Below the pieces are notes generated by a model. That model ran no database searches and was not told the DNA's origin. It saw only the letters and a program-made list of their open reading frames with translations. Positions 8,256 to 16,919 of a stretch of DNA of 64,000 bases are shown piece after piece. Positions within the stretch are counted from its first letter, which is position 1, and every line of letters begins with the position of its first letter. The position numbers and the translations under genes were made by a program. This DNA comes from Clostridium sp. JN-9 (GTDB lineage Bacteria > Bacillota > Clostridia > Clostridiales > Clostridiaceae), in contig NZ_CP035280.1 of the NCBI RefSeq assembly GCF_004103695.1, forward strand, positions 1,240,001 to 1,304,000, given 5' to 3'.

Positions 8256-9180
8256 TATTTTATATGATATATTAGATAACGTAAATGAAGGGATAATAAT
8301 ATTAAATTCTGATTTTGAAATTTTATTTTGGAATAACAATATGACTGTTATAACGCAGATTAATTATGAAAAGGCAATAAATAAGTATATATATGATGTT
8401 ATTCCAAGTCTGAATAAAGGTTATTTTAATGATACAATGAAATATGTGCTAAATAGCGGAGTTAAGATGTTTTTTTCATCAGCTATGCATAAGGATTTAC
8501 TTAATTATAATAAAAATATTAATTTAAAGATAAGCAGAATACAAAAGGACAGTTTAAACTATATACTTGTTGAATTTATCGATGTTACCAGTGAATTTTT
8601 GCGAATTCATCAGTTAAAAGAATATGTTAATGAATTGTATTCTTTAAATAAAGAATTAAAGGAAAAAGAAAAAACCATTAATAAACTGGCTTATTATGAC
8701 GAATTAACAGGCTTGGCAAATAGAACTCTGTTTTTTAAAGTTGCAAATAAATTCTGCGTAAATGCCAAAAGAAGCAAAGGACTTTTGGGGTTGATGTTTA
8801 TTGATGTTGACAAATTCAAAGACATAAATGATACATATGGACACAAAAAAGGTGATGAGATTATTGCCTTTGCAGGTGAAATGTTAAAAAAATGTACCAG
8901 AGAAGGTGATGTTGTTGCCAGATTTGGTGGAGATGAATTTTTAATATTACTGCCATTTATAAAAAGCTATCATGATTGTAAAGTTGTTGCTTCAAGAATT
9001 ACAAACAGGAATAAGACTTTATCCTGGGACAGTGATGAAATAAGTATATCTCTAAGTATAGGGGTGAGTATGCTGCCAAATGACGGCAATTGTATAGACG
9101 AGCTTATGATGCAGGCAGATAAGGCAATGTATAAAGCAAAAAACCAGGGAGGAAACGGATATTATCTTTCCTCACACTAG
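8248..9180 (+). CDS. PAS-GGDEF diguanylate cyclase
   Basis: A 310-residue cytoplasmic protein that makes cyclic di-GMP from two GTP. Residues ~1-110 form a PAS-like sensor (NVNEGIIILNSDFEILFWNN), followed by a coiled-coil linker rich in Glu and Lys and a GGDEF domain. The active site is GGDEF at about residues 227-231, and the inhibitory I-site RxxD (REGD, 218-221) lies five residues before it, so product inhibition is likely. DVDKFKDINDTYGHKKGD supplies the metal and nucleotide contacts. The start at 8248 overlaps the CheC gene by 8 bases and has GGAAG upstream. Confidence 0.92.
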   Translation: MNNILYDILDNVNEGIIILNSDFEILFWNNNMTVITQINYEKAINKYIYDVIPSLNKGYFNDTMKYVLNSGVKMFFSSAMHKDLLNYNKNINLKISRIQKDSLNYILVEFIDVTSEFLRIHQLKEYVNELYSLNKELKEKEKTINKLAYYDELTGLANRTLFFKVANKFCVNAKRSKGLLGLMFIDVDKFKDINDTYGHKKGDEIIAFAGEMLKKCTREGDVVARFGGDEFLILLPFIKSYHDCKVVASRITNRNKTLSWDSDEISISLSIGVSMLPNDGNCIDELMMQADKAMYKAKNQGGNGYYLSSH

Positions 9181-9359
9181 TCTACAGTTAAAAGTTAAGA
9201 GCTTCTACAGTTAAGAGTTGTAGGTTAAAAGTTGTAAGTTGTGGATGATTTTTCTCCGTTACACTGCGAAAAATCTTTAATTTATATAAGTCAGGCAAGT
9301 TTTGCTAAAAGCAAAACTCACCTTAACTTAAAACTCAAAACTCGTAACTTATAACTGCC
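9181..9359. repeat. Heptad-repeat element copy 3 with inverted arms
   Basis: The left arm (CAGTTAAAAGTTAAGAGC and similar) and the right arm (CTTAACTTAAAACTC and similar) are inverted versions of each other. Between them lie two further hairpin-forming parts, TTTTTCTCCG...GCGAAAAA and GTTTTGCTAAAAGCAAAAC. The element fills the gap between the convergent cyclase and XRE-type genes and could act as a bidirectional terminator. Confidence 0.6.
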
Positions 9360-10940
9360 TTAATTGTGGCTGCTTTTAAGCAATTTAATCTGATATTTAA
9401 TCCAGTTTATTATTTCCATTTTATCCTTATTTACAGGAGGGATATGTGACCAGATGTCTTTAAAATGTTCAGACAATGCTTTCACAAGCATAGGTTCTTC
9501 TATGGATAATCGCACTTCCGGGGTGAATTTTGAAGTTCCATATGATTCAATTAAGGCAGCTTGTCTTTCTTTAATTATGCAGCAAAAATCAAAATATATA
9601 AGATCCTTATCAGAATTCTCAGTTAAAAATCCAACATTATAATTTTTATACATTTCGAGAAGTTTAATTAGATTTTGCAGATATTCAATAATGTCTTCTG
9701 GTTCCAAATGCACAATCTCCATGCCGCTGTAAGAATAAAAACATAATTCTCCATGGTCAATTAAATTTTCAATTGAATCCATCTGATAGATGTCCCAATA
9801 TTCATATTTGTCTATATTTGACACAAATGAATACAATTTTTTTTTATAGCAATTCAATTCTTTTGTAAGCCTGCTGCTGGTCAGCTTCTTTCTATTTAGC
9901 AGTTTTTTAAATAAATTCTCAGGTATTGTAATAATATTAAAACCATACCTGCATAAAAATCTATTACCCATTCTGCTTTTCATTCGGGATAAAAATTCTG
10001 AGTATTCCAGGTTGTTATCTGTGGAGTAATATTTTATTGCTGGTTTAGCATAACTTTTAAGAAGTGTTCTAAAATATTTCTGGCAGGTGTCAATAGCTTC
10101 AATACTTTTAAAGAAAAAAGCTCTTTCATTTTCCAAATGATTGGTTGTTGATATGGTGAATATTGCTCCTATTTCTGGAATTGCAATAATATCTTTGCCA
10201 GTATTTAAAGCGTCATAATTAGAAAGATAATATAAATTTAATTTTCCGGTTTTTACAAGCAGCTTTGAAAAATTAATAAATTCCATAGTCCTTTTGCAAT
10301 TATTATCTAATCTTAATAGGAATAGTATATTCCATCCATTACTTATAGCTCTCAATAAAATTTTTCTGCAGTAAATTAAATTATTGCTGTCACGTTTCAT
10401 AAAACATATATCATTTATAAATGATATAAAGATTGTATTATTGTTTTTACATTTTGTATTTGCAGCTGCTTCAAGTAAGGATAGGGACTTGGATATAACA
10501 TTTTTGCTTCCTATAATTAATTGATCCTGTTTTGATAAACTAATAAACTGCTTACTATTTGAAGATTGTTCTTTATCAGCTGACTTTGGTTTACTTTTCG
10601 TAAGCTCCATCTTTCTAAGTTCAATGGAATATCCCTGAGATTCTGCCAGTATTTTCTTAATTCTTTCTTCCATATCATCTTCAATTATGTTATCATTAAA
10701 TATTCTATAGTAAAAATCATTTATATATTTTTTTTGAAAGGAATTTTGAACATTCCCCGAAAGATAGTCCGAAATATTATTAATATAATTGGTTTTATAT
10801 GAAGGCACTCTTTTGCCATTAACCCAGCGATTAACAAGTGAACTATCTACATTTATTGCTTTTGCTAATCTGCTGATACTGATATCAAGTGTTGAAAGTA
10901 AAAAACTGAGACTTTCACTGAATTTAATGTTTTCTTTCAT
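9360..10940 (-). CDS. XRE-type helix-turn-helix protein with large C-terminal domain
   Basis: A 526-residue protein. Residues ~8-60 form a helix-turn-helix of the XRE/Cro type (ISRLAKAINVDSSLVNRWVN). A short charged Ser/Lys-rich linker near residues 110-130 leads to a ~390-residue region that I cannot assign, with alternating strands and helices (TIFISFINDICFMKRD, NILFLLRLDNN) and no obvious membrane segment. Such long regulators occur in clostridial genomes without known ligand. The gene is divergent from the EAL gene and convergent with the cyclase. A 12-bp palindrome lies 30 bases upstream and suggests autoregulation. Confidence 0.75.
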   Translation of the reverse strand: MKENIKFSESLSFLLSTLDISISRLAKAINVDSSLVNRWVNGKRVPSYKTNYINNISDYLSGNVQNSFQKKYINDFYYRIFNDNIIEDDMEERIKKILAESQGYSIELRKMELTKSKPKSADKEQSSNSKQFISLSKQDQLIIGSKNVISKSLSLLEAAANTKCKNNNTIFISFINDICFMKRDSNNLIYCRKILLRAISNGWNILFLLRLDNNCKRTMEFINFSKLLVKTGKLNLYYLSNYDALNTGKDIIAIPEIGAIFTISTTNHLENERAFFFKSIEAIDTCQKYFRTLLKSYAKPAIKYYSTDNNLEYSEFLSRMKSRMGNRFLCRYGFNIITIPENLFKKLLNRKKLTSSRLTKELNCYKKKLYSFVSNIDKYEYWDIYQMDSIENLIDHGELCFYSYSGMEIVHLEPEDIIEYLQNLIKLLEMYKNYNVGFLTENSDKDLIYFDFCCIIKERQAALIESYGTSKFTPEVRLSIEEPMLVKALSEHFKDIWSHIPPVNKDKMEIINWIKYQIKLLKSSHN

Positions 10941-10969
10941 TTTGCTTTCTCCTTTTAACTTTAGTTTAA

Positions 10970-10981
10970 TAAGTATACTTA
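10970..10981. promoter_or_regulatory. 12-bp palindrome, candidate operator of the XRE-type gene
   Basis: TAAGTATACTTA is a perfect palindrome 30 bases upstream of the start codon at 10940, in the divergent promoter region. XRE proteins usually bind such short palindromes. Confidence 0.45.
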
Positions 10982-11077
10982 AAATCTGTCATATGAATAT
11001 ACGTTTATATAGTAACTATTGCACCTCTGAAGATGATTATATAGAATATTGTAATAATTTGTATGTATAGTCATAAT

Positions 11078-11103
11078 ATTGTCACAATTACAACAGTGAC
11101 AAT
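11078..11103. promoter_or_regulatory. 8-bp inverted repeat in the divergent promoter region
   Basis: ATTGTCAC (11078-11085) and GTGACAAT (11096-11103) are exact complements with a 10-base spacer, about 90 bases upstream of the EAL gene. The geometry fits a dimeric regulator site. Confidence 0.45.
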
Positions 11104-11190
11104 GTAAAAAACATAGTATAAAAAGTACATAATTATTATATAATAGCAATTATACAATATTTATGTAATGATAAATAAAGGATGAAAAGC

Positions 11191-11955
11191 ATGAAATTAT
11201 ATGATAGTTTAAAAAAGGCCATTGAACAAAATGAACTTACAGTGTATTATCAGCCTCAGATAAGTCTTAATAATGGGGATATAATAGGTGTTGAAGCCTT
11301 AGTACGATGGATACATCCTATTGAAGGCATAATAATGCCCCAGTATTTTATTCCATTGGCAGAGGAAAGCGGGTTAATTTCAGGTATTAGTGAGTATGTG
11401 CTGCGTACTGCCTGTATGCAGAATAAGTACTGGCAGGAAAAAGGATACAATGCCTTTAATGTATCTGTAAATTTTAATGCCATGCAGTTTGAGCAGCCGG
11501 ATTTTGCAGATATGATTGCTAAAATCCTGGATGACACGGGCATGAGTGGAACATGGCTTAATTTAGAGCTTACTGAAAGTATCCCAGTTGACAATATGGA
11601 TATTATAATTGACACAATGGACAAAATTAAAAACATGGGAGTTACTGTATCACTGGATGATTTCGGGGCAGGCTATTCTTCTTTAAATTATTTAAAGTAT
11701 CTGCCTATTGATGAAATTAAATTGGATAAAACATTTATGCATGACATATCTAATAAACCACATCAAAAAGAAATAATAAATTCAGTAATATGTCTTGCTC
11801 ATAGATTAGGGATAACAGTTACTGCTGAAGGGGTTGAGACAATGGAACAGCTTAATTTTTTGAAAGATCATAATTGTGATAATGTACAAGGATTCCTTAT
11901 AAGCAAGCCTATTTCTGATGAAAGTATTGAAGACTTTTTCATGAATAATATTTAA
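11191..11955 (+). CDS. Stand-alone EAL cyclic-di-GMP phosphodiesterase
   Basis: The protein of 254 residues is a single EAL domain. All catalytic blocks are present: EALVRW (residues 35-40), LNLELTES, DDFGAGYSS with the loop-6 Asp pair, KLDKTF, AEGVET and QGF. It should therefore hydrolyse cyclic di-GMP to pGpG. It has no sensor domain, so control must come from expression or partners. The ATG at 11191 has AAAGGA eight bases upstream; the ATG at 11182 overlaps that site. It lies 27 bases before the methyl-accepting protein gene, probably co-transcribed, and opposes the cyclase at 8248. Confidence 0.92.
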   Translation: MKLYDSLKKAIEQNELTVYYQPQISLNNGDIIGVEALVRWIHPIEGIIMPQYFIPLAEESGLISGISEYVLRTACMQNKYWQEKGYNAFNVSVNFNAMQFEQPDFADMIAKILDDTGMSGTWLNLELTESIPVDNMDIIIDTMDKIKNMGVTVSLDDFGAGYSSLNYLKYLPIDEIKLDKTFMHDISNKPHQKEIINSVICLAHRLGITVTAEGVETMEQLNFLKDHNCDNVQGFLISKPISDESIEDFFMNNI

Positions 11956-11982
11956 AATAAATTTTGAAATGGAGAATGTATT

Positions 11983-13131
11983 ATGATTTCTATAAATGGA
12001 GTAGAGTATATAAAAGAAGTATGCGAATCCCAGGCTAATATGATACCTGGAGGCGTTATATATTTAATAAGTGATGGAGTTACTTATAATTGGAAAAAGG
12101 CATCAGATGAATTCGACCTTGATATATTCCAAGCAGGTAAAAGTGTAGACTCTAACAGCCTCAATGTCAGGGCTGTAAAAGAAAATAAAATTCTCATTGA
12201 AAATGTGCCAAGTTCTTTATATGGTGTAAGATTAAAGATTATTGCAGAACCAATAGTAAATGATGATGGACAAGCTGTTGGGGCATTTTCAACAATATAT
12301 CCAGTGGTAAACCCCCTGGTGAAAAGCTTTAATGATTTTGCACCAATCTTATGTGAAATGTTTAGTGATGGTGCAGTAATGTTTATAACAGATTTAAGCA
12401 AATTTGTGTACATACAAAATTCAAAAGAATTTCAATTGACACAACTGGAGGTTGGCGAAGACATTAAGGAAAATTCAGCGCCTGCAGTGGTATTAGGTAC
12501 AAAAAGGCCATTTTCTAAAGAATATGATTCTTCAGTATTTGGTGTTCCTGCTTTTGCATCCTGCTATCCTCTATTAAATGAGGATGGTAGTGAAATTGTG
12601 GCAACATTCGGCCTTATTATTCCAAAAGTTGAAGCTGTAAAGTTGAAAGAAATGTCTCAAAGCCTTGAACAAGGATTAAGTGAAATTGCTTCCACCATAG
12701 AAGAATTAGCAGCATCAGCTTCAAATATCCATACTAATGAGCAGGATCTTCATAATAGTATTAGCGAAATAACTGAACTATCAAAGGAGATAAAGGATAT
12801 AACATCATTTATAAAACAAATAGCTGACGAAACCAAGATGCTTGGCTTAAATGCTGCCATAGAAGCAGCCAGAGCAGGGGATGTAGGAAGAGGTTTTGGC
12901 GTTGTGGCTGGTGAAATAAGAAAGTTGTCTGAGCAGTCAAAAAGTACAGTACCTAAAATTCAAAAATTAACTGATGAAATTATAGTTAAAGTAAATGAAT
13001 CCAGCGAAAAAAGCCAGAGTTCCTTATCTTCAAGCCAGGAACAGGCAGCTGCCACTGAACAGGTAACTGCAAGTGTGGAGGAAATTACAACTATGGCAGA
13101 GGAGTTAAGCAAAATAGCACATAAACTATAA
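11983..13131 (+). CDS. Soluble methyl-accepting chemotaxis-type signalling protein
   Basis: A 382-residue protein without membrane segments. The N-terminal ~220 residues are an alpha/beta sensor region of unknown ligand ([19 protein letters not shown]). The C-terminal region is a short MCP signalling domain with the conserved hairpin [19 protein letters not shown] and EIRKLSEQS. The signal helices are short compared with membrane receptors, and the HAMP domain is absent, so this is a cytoplasmic receptor. It follows the EAL gene closely. Its usual partners CheA/CheW are not in the window. Confidence 0.85.
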   Translation: MISINGVEYIKEVCESQANMIPGGVIYLISDGVTYNWKKASDEFDLDIFQAGKSVDSNSLNVRAVKENKILIENVPSSLYGVRLKIIAEPIVNDDGQAVGAFSTIYPVVNPLVKSFNDFAPILCEMFSDGAVMFITDLSKFVYIQNSKEFQLTQLEVGEDIKENSAPAVVLGTKRPFSKEYDSSVFGVPAFASCYPLLNEDGSEIVATFGLIIPKVEAVKLKEMSQSLEQGLSEIASTIEELAASASNIHTNEQDLHNSISEITELSKEIKDITSFIKQIADETKMLGLNAAIEAARAGDVGRGFGVVAGEIRKLSEQSKSTVPKIQKLTDEIIVKVNESSEKSQSSLSSSQEQAAATEQVTASVEEITTMAEELSKIAHKL

Positions 13132-13160
13132 ATAAGTAAGAACTAAGAGGTATTTCTATC
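13131..13160. repeat. Short heptad-repeat copy 4
   Basis: TAAGTAAGAACTAAGAGG directly follows the stop codon of the methyl-accepting protein gene and carries the same units as the longer copies. Confidence 0.45.
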
Positions 13161-13281
13161 TTGCTAAAAATTTTGTAAAATAACGCAAAAATTTGTATGA
13201 ATTTTATTGTATTCCATTTAGTATTAAATGATTATAATATAGATGTATAAAAATTTATTAAAAGGTGTAAAATATTGCTAA

Positions 13282-15252
13282 ATGGTGGGGTTTATTTTGA
13301 AGTACACGTTGAAGAAAATATTTGAGAATCCATTTATACACATTAAAAATAACATAATTATTTATTTAAATAATAGTTTTTTAAAGCTTAGCGGCTATTC
13401 CAGAGATGAATTAATTGGGAAATCCATTTCAGATTTAAGCAGTATGCTTAGACTTGATTCTCAAATTAATATGGAACACATAGAAAAGGAACAAAGCTGT
13501 TATCTGTTTACAAAGGAATTGGAGCCAAGGGAAGTTACAATATCTTTAAGCAGACATTCCACTGGAAATGAAAAAAAATATATTATAAAAGAGATTTCAA
13601 ACTCAAGGATAGAAAGCAGATTGCCATTTGCGGCAAATTTATTAAAAGATAATGAAATTGGAATGGCATTTTATAGTATTACAAATAAAATTTTAATTAA
13701 AGTAAATAATAATTTTTTAGATTTTTTAGGTATGCCAGATAAGAGCAATAAAGACTGCATTGGCAGGAACCCTGAAAAAATATTCAAAGGACTTAATGAA
13801 GGTGATCTTCAGTGGATCTTTAATAATTCTGCTGGGCATAACCAGCACTATTTTTCAATGATGAATAAACATCAATACATAAAAAGAGCAGGCAGGGAAT
13901 GGGCCGTATCTCTTGTGCCGGTAAATTTATCAGAAAAAGAAAGGTATATAGTTTATACAGTTTATGACTTAACAGATATGTGTAAAAATCATAAATGTAA
14001 CGAAGTATCTGTGCACAGTGAAAAATCAATGAGGGATGAACATTTATTAATAAGATTTCAATTTGATTTTATAAAGAAAATGATTGATAACCTGGAGGTT
14101 GGCTTTGTTCGATATTCATATCCTGAGCTTAAAATTATGGATATTAATAATAGAGCCTTGAAGGGTATAAGATCTATTAATCCAGCTCTTTGTTCTACAT
14201 CATCTGTTATTGGAAAAAGATTACTGGGCCTTCTTGATTTTGACAGCAATGAACAGGCCGAATTCATGATGAATCTTAAAAATATCAAAGATAAAAAGGT
14301 TAATTGCAGCTTTGATTATAAGAAAATTGTTTCAGAAGGAGAGGAAAGGATAATCAAATTAGTACATCAGCCTTTGCTTGGACTTAATAATGAGATCACG
14401 GAAATAGCAGATGTTGCAATTGATGTTACTGAAGAATTTAAAACCAAAAAACAAATGGAAAAAACTATAAAAATTCAAGAGGAATTATTTGCAAATATAT
14501 CACATGAATTTAAAACTCCTTTAAATGTTATATACAGTACAGATCAGTTATTGGAGCTATATTTAAAAAATGATTCCCTTGAAGCAAATAGAGATAAAAT
14601 CAGCGCAAGTGTTAAAATAATAAAACAGAACTGTTTTAGGTTTGCAAAGCTCATTAATAATATAATGGATCTTCATACAATAGAATCGGGATTTTACAAA
14701 TTAAATTTCACAAATGAAAATATAGTTCAGGTAATTGAGAATGTTGTTCAGTCTTCTTCAAAATATATTAAGGAAAAAGGGCTTAATATTATTTTCGATA
14801 CAAATACAGAGGAAAAGGTTATTGCATGTGATGCTGGAAACATTGAAAGGATTATTCTTAATCTTATATCCAATGCAATTAAGTTTTCCAAACCAAGGGG
14901 AAACATATTTGTTAGTGTATTTGATAAATTGGACACAGTTGAAATAACTGTAGAGGACAATGGTATAGGCATTGAAAAGAAGCACTTAGATAAAATATTT
15001 GGCACATTTGCTCAGGTTGATAAATCCTTATCCCGTAACGCAGAAGGAAGCGGCATTGGACTATCACTGGTAAAATCAATTGTTGAAATGCATAACGGTA
15101 AAGTCAGCGTTAACAGCGAAATTGGGACAGGCAGTAAATTTACAATTGAACTGCCTGCACGGATTGTGGAAAACCCAAGTATTATAGAGAAAACTATTCC
15201 GGCAAGCACTAAAATGCATAGGGTAATGGTTGAATTTTCTGATATATATTGA
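13282..15252 (+). CDS. Multi-PAS cytoplasmic sensor histidine kinase
   Basis: A 656-residue protein without membrane segments. The first ~400 residues hold three PAS-like regions (for example NNIIIYLNNSFLKLSGYSRD near residue 23). The HisKA dimerisation domain contains FANISHEFKTP with the phospho-accepting H408. The HATPase domain has NLISNAIKFS, EDNGIGIEKKH and EGSGIGLSLVKSIVEMHNG, so all N, G1 and G2 boxes are present. No receiver is adjacent; the free receiver at 7256 is the nearest candidate partner. A TTG at 13297 with GGTGGGG upstream is an alternative start. Confidence 0.88.
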   Translation: MVGFILKYTLKKIFENPFIHIKNNIIIYLNNSFLKLSGYSRDELIGKSISDLSSMLRLDSQINMEHIEKEQSCYLFTKELEPREVTISLSRHSTGNEKKYIIKEISNSRIESRLPFAANLLKDNEIGMAFYSITNKILIKVNNNFLDFLGMPDKSNKDCIGRNPEKIFKGLNEGDLQWIFNNSAGHNQHYFSMMNKHQYIKRAGREWAVSLVPVNLSEKERYIVYTVYDLTDMCKNHKCNEVSVHSEKSMRDEHLLIRFQFDFIKKMIDNLEVGFVRYSYPELKIMDINNRALKGIRSINPALCSTSSVIGKRLLGLLDFDSNEQAEFMMNLKNIKDKKVNCSFDYKKIVSEGEERIIKLVHQPLLGLNNEITEIADVAIDVTEEFKTKKQMEKTIKIQEELFANISHEFKTPLNVIYSTDQLLELYLKNDSLEANRDKISASVKIIKQNCFRFAKLINNIMDLHTIESGFYKLNFTNENIVQVIENVVQSSSKYIKEKGLNIIFDTNTEEKVIACDAGNIERIILNLISNAIKFSKPRGNIFVSVFDKLDTVEITVEDNGIGIEKKHLDKIFGTFAQVDKSLSRNAEGSGIGLSLVKSIVEMHNGKVSVNSEIGTGSKFTIELPARIVENPSIIEKTIPASTKMHRVMVEFSDIY

Positions 15253-15284
15253 TAACAGGCATTTCAAAATGTATTTAATAATAC

Positions 15285-15325
15285 ACAAAGCCCCTGCAGT
15301 TAAGTTTTGCAGAGGCTTCTAATTT
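15285..15325. terminator. Bidirectional terminator between convergent genes
   Basis: AAGCCCCTGCA (15288-15298) pairs with TGCAGAGGCTT (15308-15318) with one mismatch and is flanked by A-rich and T-rich tracts. It serves the histidine kinase gene and the convergent CapA-like gene. Confidence 0.7.
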
Positions 15326-15333
15326 ATTTAAAC

Positions 15334-16503
15334 TTAATAATCTGCAGGTTTCAGCTCCATGTAATTAAATCTTGGAGCAGCATAATTAAACATAAGCTCC
15401 TGTGATACCTGATTTACATATGCTGTTGTACCCTGCACAAGAAAGTTTTTGAATTTATCTATGTTGCTGCAGGGCACTGTTTTATAAATTGTTTTTCCAT
15501 TGCTTTGGTATCTTAGTCTGTAAACTGGAATAGTTTCTGCAGATTTTAATCTGGTGGATCCATTTCTTTTTTCAATTACCATTCTTTCCATTGAACCAAT
15601 GTCAGTATATTTATCATTTTGGTTTGAGATAAAGTTCCCCATGGAATAGTTAACTAAGACATTTTTGCCCTTAGCATAGAGCATTTCGGTCTTTTTTGCC
15701 ACATGAGGATGACTGCAGAGAATTGCATCTGCACCCATTTCCGCAACGTCTTTAACAAGTTTTGACTGAAAGTCTTCAACATTTCTAACATACTCAGTAC
15801 CAAGATGAAGATATACTATGAGAAAATCGCATTTAGGTTTTATATCATTAATTTCCTTTTTTATCTTGCCTTCATCAATATAATTTATCATATCAGGATA
15901 CTGCATGCCATAATTGGTGCTATAGGTATAGGACAGCATTCCTATTTTAATATTATTTTTTTCTGCAATTACACTTTTGTCTTGTCCTGGTTCACCAGAT
16001 CCAAGTACTTTAAAACCATATTGTTTTATTAGATTATTTGTACTTCTTAATCCCTGAAGGCCTGTATCCAGTGAATGATTATGGTCATTTAACAGAACCT
16101 GAAAACCAGTAGCCTTTAAAGCATCAAGAGCTTGTACAGGAGTGTTAAAAGCAGGATATCCTGATAAGTTCCTGTCAGGGTTAATGGTCGTCTCAAAATT
16201 TGCTGCTGAAATATCCGCAGAGGAGATTATGTCCTTTACCTCTGAAAACATTGGATTGAAATTATAAGTTTTGTTTTCGGAAGCTGCTGCCACTTCAGGC
16301 ATATGGAACAATATATCTCCTGCAGAAATAAAGGTAACAGTGGAAGTATTATTATTTATATCTGAGAGGTACTTTTCATATGCTGCCTCAGCTGAGGCAT
16401 TGCTTTGAAAGGCATTTGTGCTGTTATTATAATAATGGTAAAAATAAATTATGCCACATAATATTGTAATTAACATTATGATAAATATGGATTTTTTCTT
16501 CAT
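15334..16503 (-). CDS. CapA-family metallophosphatase-like protein
   Basis: A 389-residue exported or membrane-anchored protein. One N-terminal hydrophobic helix (residues ~4-24) is followed by a CapA domain, the poly-gamma-glutamate synthesis family with a calcineurin-like fold. Visible motifs are ISAGDILFH, ANFETT, LNDHNHSLD, LHLGTEY, CSHPHV and NYSMGNF, which supply the usual metal ligands. In clostridia these proteins are often single genes with unknown substrates; no pgs/cap synthase genes are nearby. The start at 16503 has AAGGGGTG upstream; a 30-codon longer reading lacks a site. Confidence 0.85.
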   Translation of the reverse strand: MKKKSIFIIMLITILCGIIYFYHYYNNSTNAFQSNASAEAAYEKYLSDINNNTSTVTFISAGDILFHMPEVAAASENKTYNFNPMFSEVKDIISSADISAANFETTINPDRNLSGYPAFNTPVQALDALKATGFQVLLNDHNHSLDTGLQGLRSTNNLIKQYGFKVLGSGEPGQDKSVIAEKNNIKIGMLSYTYSTNYGMQYPDMINYIDEGKIKKEINDIKPKCDFLIVYLHLGTEYVRNVEDFQSKLVKDVAEMGADAILCSHPHVAKKTEMLYAKGKNVLVNYSMGNFISNQNDKYTDIGSMERMVIEKRNGSTRLKSAETIPVYRLRYQSNGKTIYKTVPCSNIDKFKNFLVQGTTAYVNQVSQELMFNYAAPRFNYMELKPADY

Positions 16504-16562
16504 GTAAACACCCCTTTTGTTTATTGATATAAAAATATATGATGTATTTCCAAATGTTATGA

Positions 16563-16580
16563 TAAACATCATGATGTTTA
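16563..16580. promoter_or_regulatory. 18-bp perfect palindrome upstream of the CapA-like gene
   Basis: TAAACATCATGATGTTTA is perfectly symmetrical and lies 60 bases before the start codon at 16503. Length and position fit an operator for a dimeric repressor. A second nested inverted repeat follows at 16594. Confidence 0.55.
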
Positions 16581-16593
16581 CAATTATATCCAA

Positions 16594-16625
16594 TTACAAT
16601 AGATGTATACATTTTTTTATTGTAA
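16594..16625. promoter_or_regulatory. Nested inverted repeats
   Basis: TTACAATA (16594-16601) and TATTGTAA (16618-16625) enclose the palindrome ATGTATACAT (16603-16612). They are part of the same upstream region as the 18-bp palindrome. Confidence 0.45.
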
Positions 16626-16716
16626 ACCTATACTTAGAAAATTATTTACAATAACGCATAATAATTACTAATATAGTGGTATACTAGTAGTATAAGTACA
16701 AAGGAGGGTCTTTTTA

Positions 16717-16830
16717 ATGACTAAGTCTAAGAACACTAAGATATTAACTGAGGAGGAAGGCGAGGAAAAGATATTGGAAATTATATCTGACTCACAGTAT
16801 AAAAAAGGTAAACAAAAACAAGAGAAGTAA
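16717..16830 (+). CDS. Small highly charged protein, 37 residues
   Basis: AAGGAGGG ends about 9 bases before the ATG, an excellent ribosome site. The product is a 37-residue, Lys/Glu-rich, single-helix peptide (ILTEEEGEEKILEIISDSQY) without Cys or membrane segment. A weak terminator hairpin follows. I do not recognise it. The combination of a good start site, a tight terminator and the absence of overlapping genes makes it a plausible real small protein. Confidence 0.55.
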   Translation: MTKSKNTKILTEEEGEEKILEIISDSQYKKGKQKQEK

Positions 16831-16837
16831 AAGAAAT

Positions 16838-16870
16838 AACCCCGCAGTATACTGTAGGGTAATATCCTTT
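16838..16870 (+). terminator. Weak terminator after the small protein gene
   Basis: ACCC...CAG-TATA-CTG...GGGT (16839-16860) forms a stem with one mismatch and one wobble, followed by a moderately T-rich tail. Confidence 0.45.
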
Positions 16871-16919
16871 TACATGAAAACCAATCTATTCATTATGACT
16901 TGTCTGTTATAGTATATAT

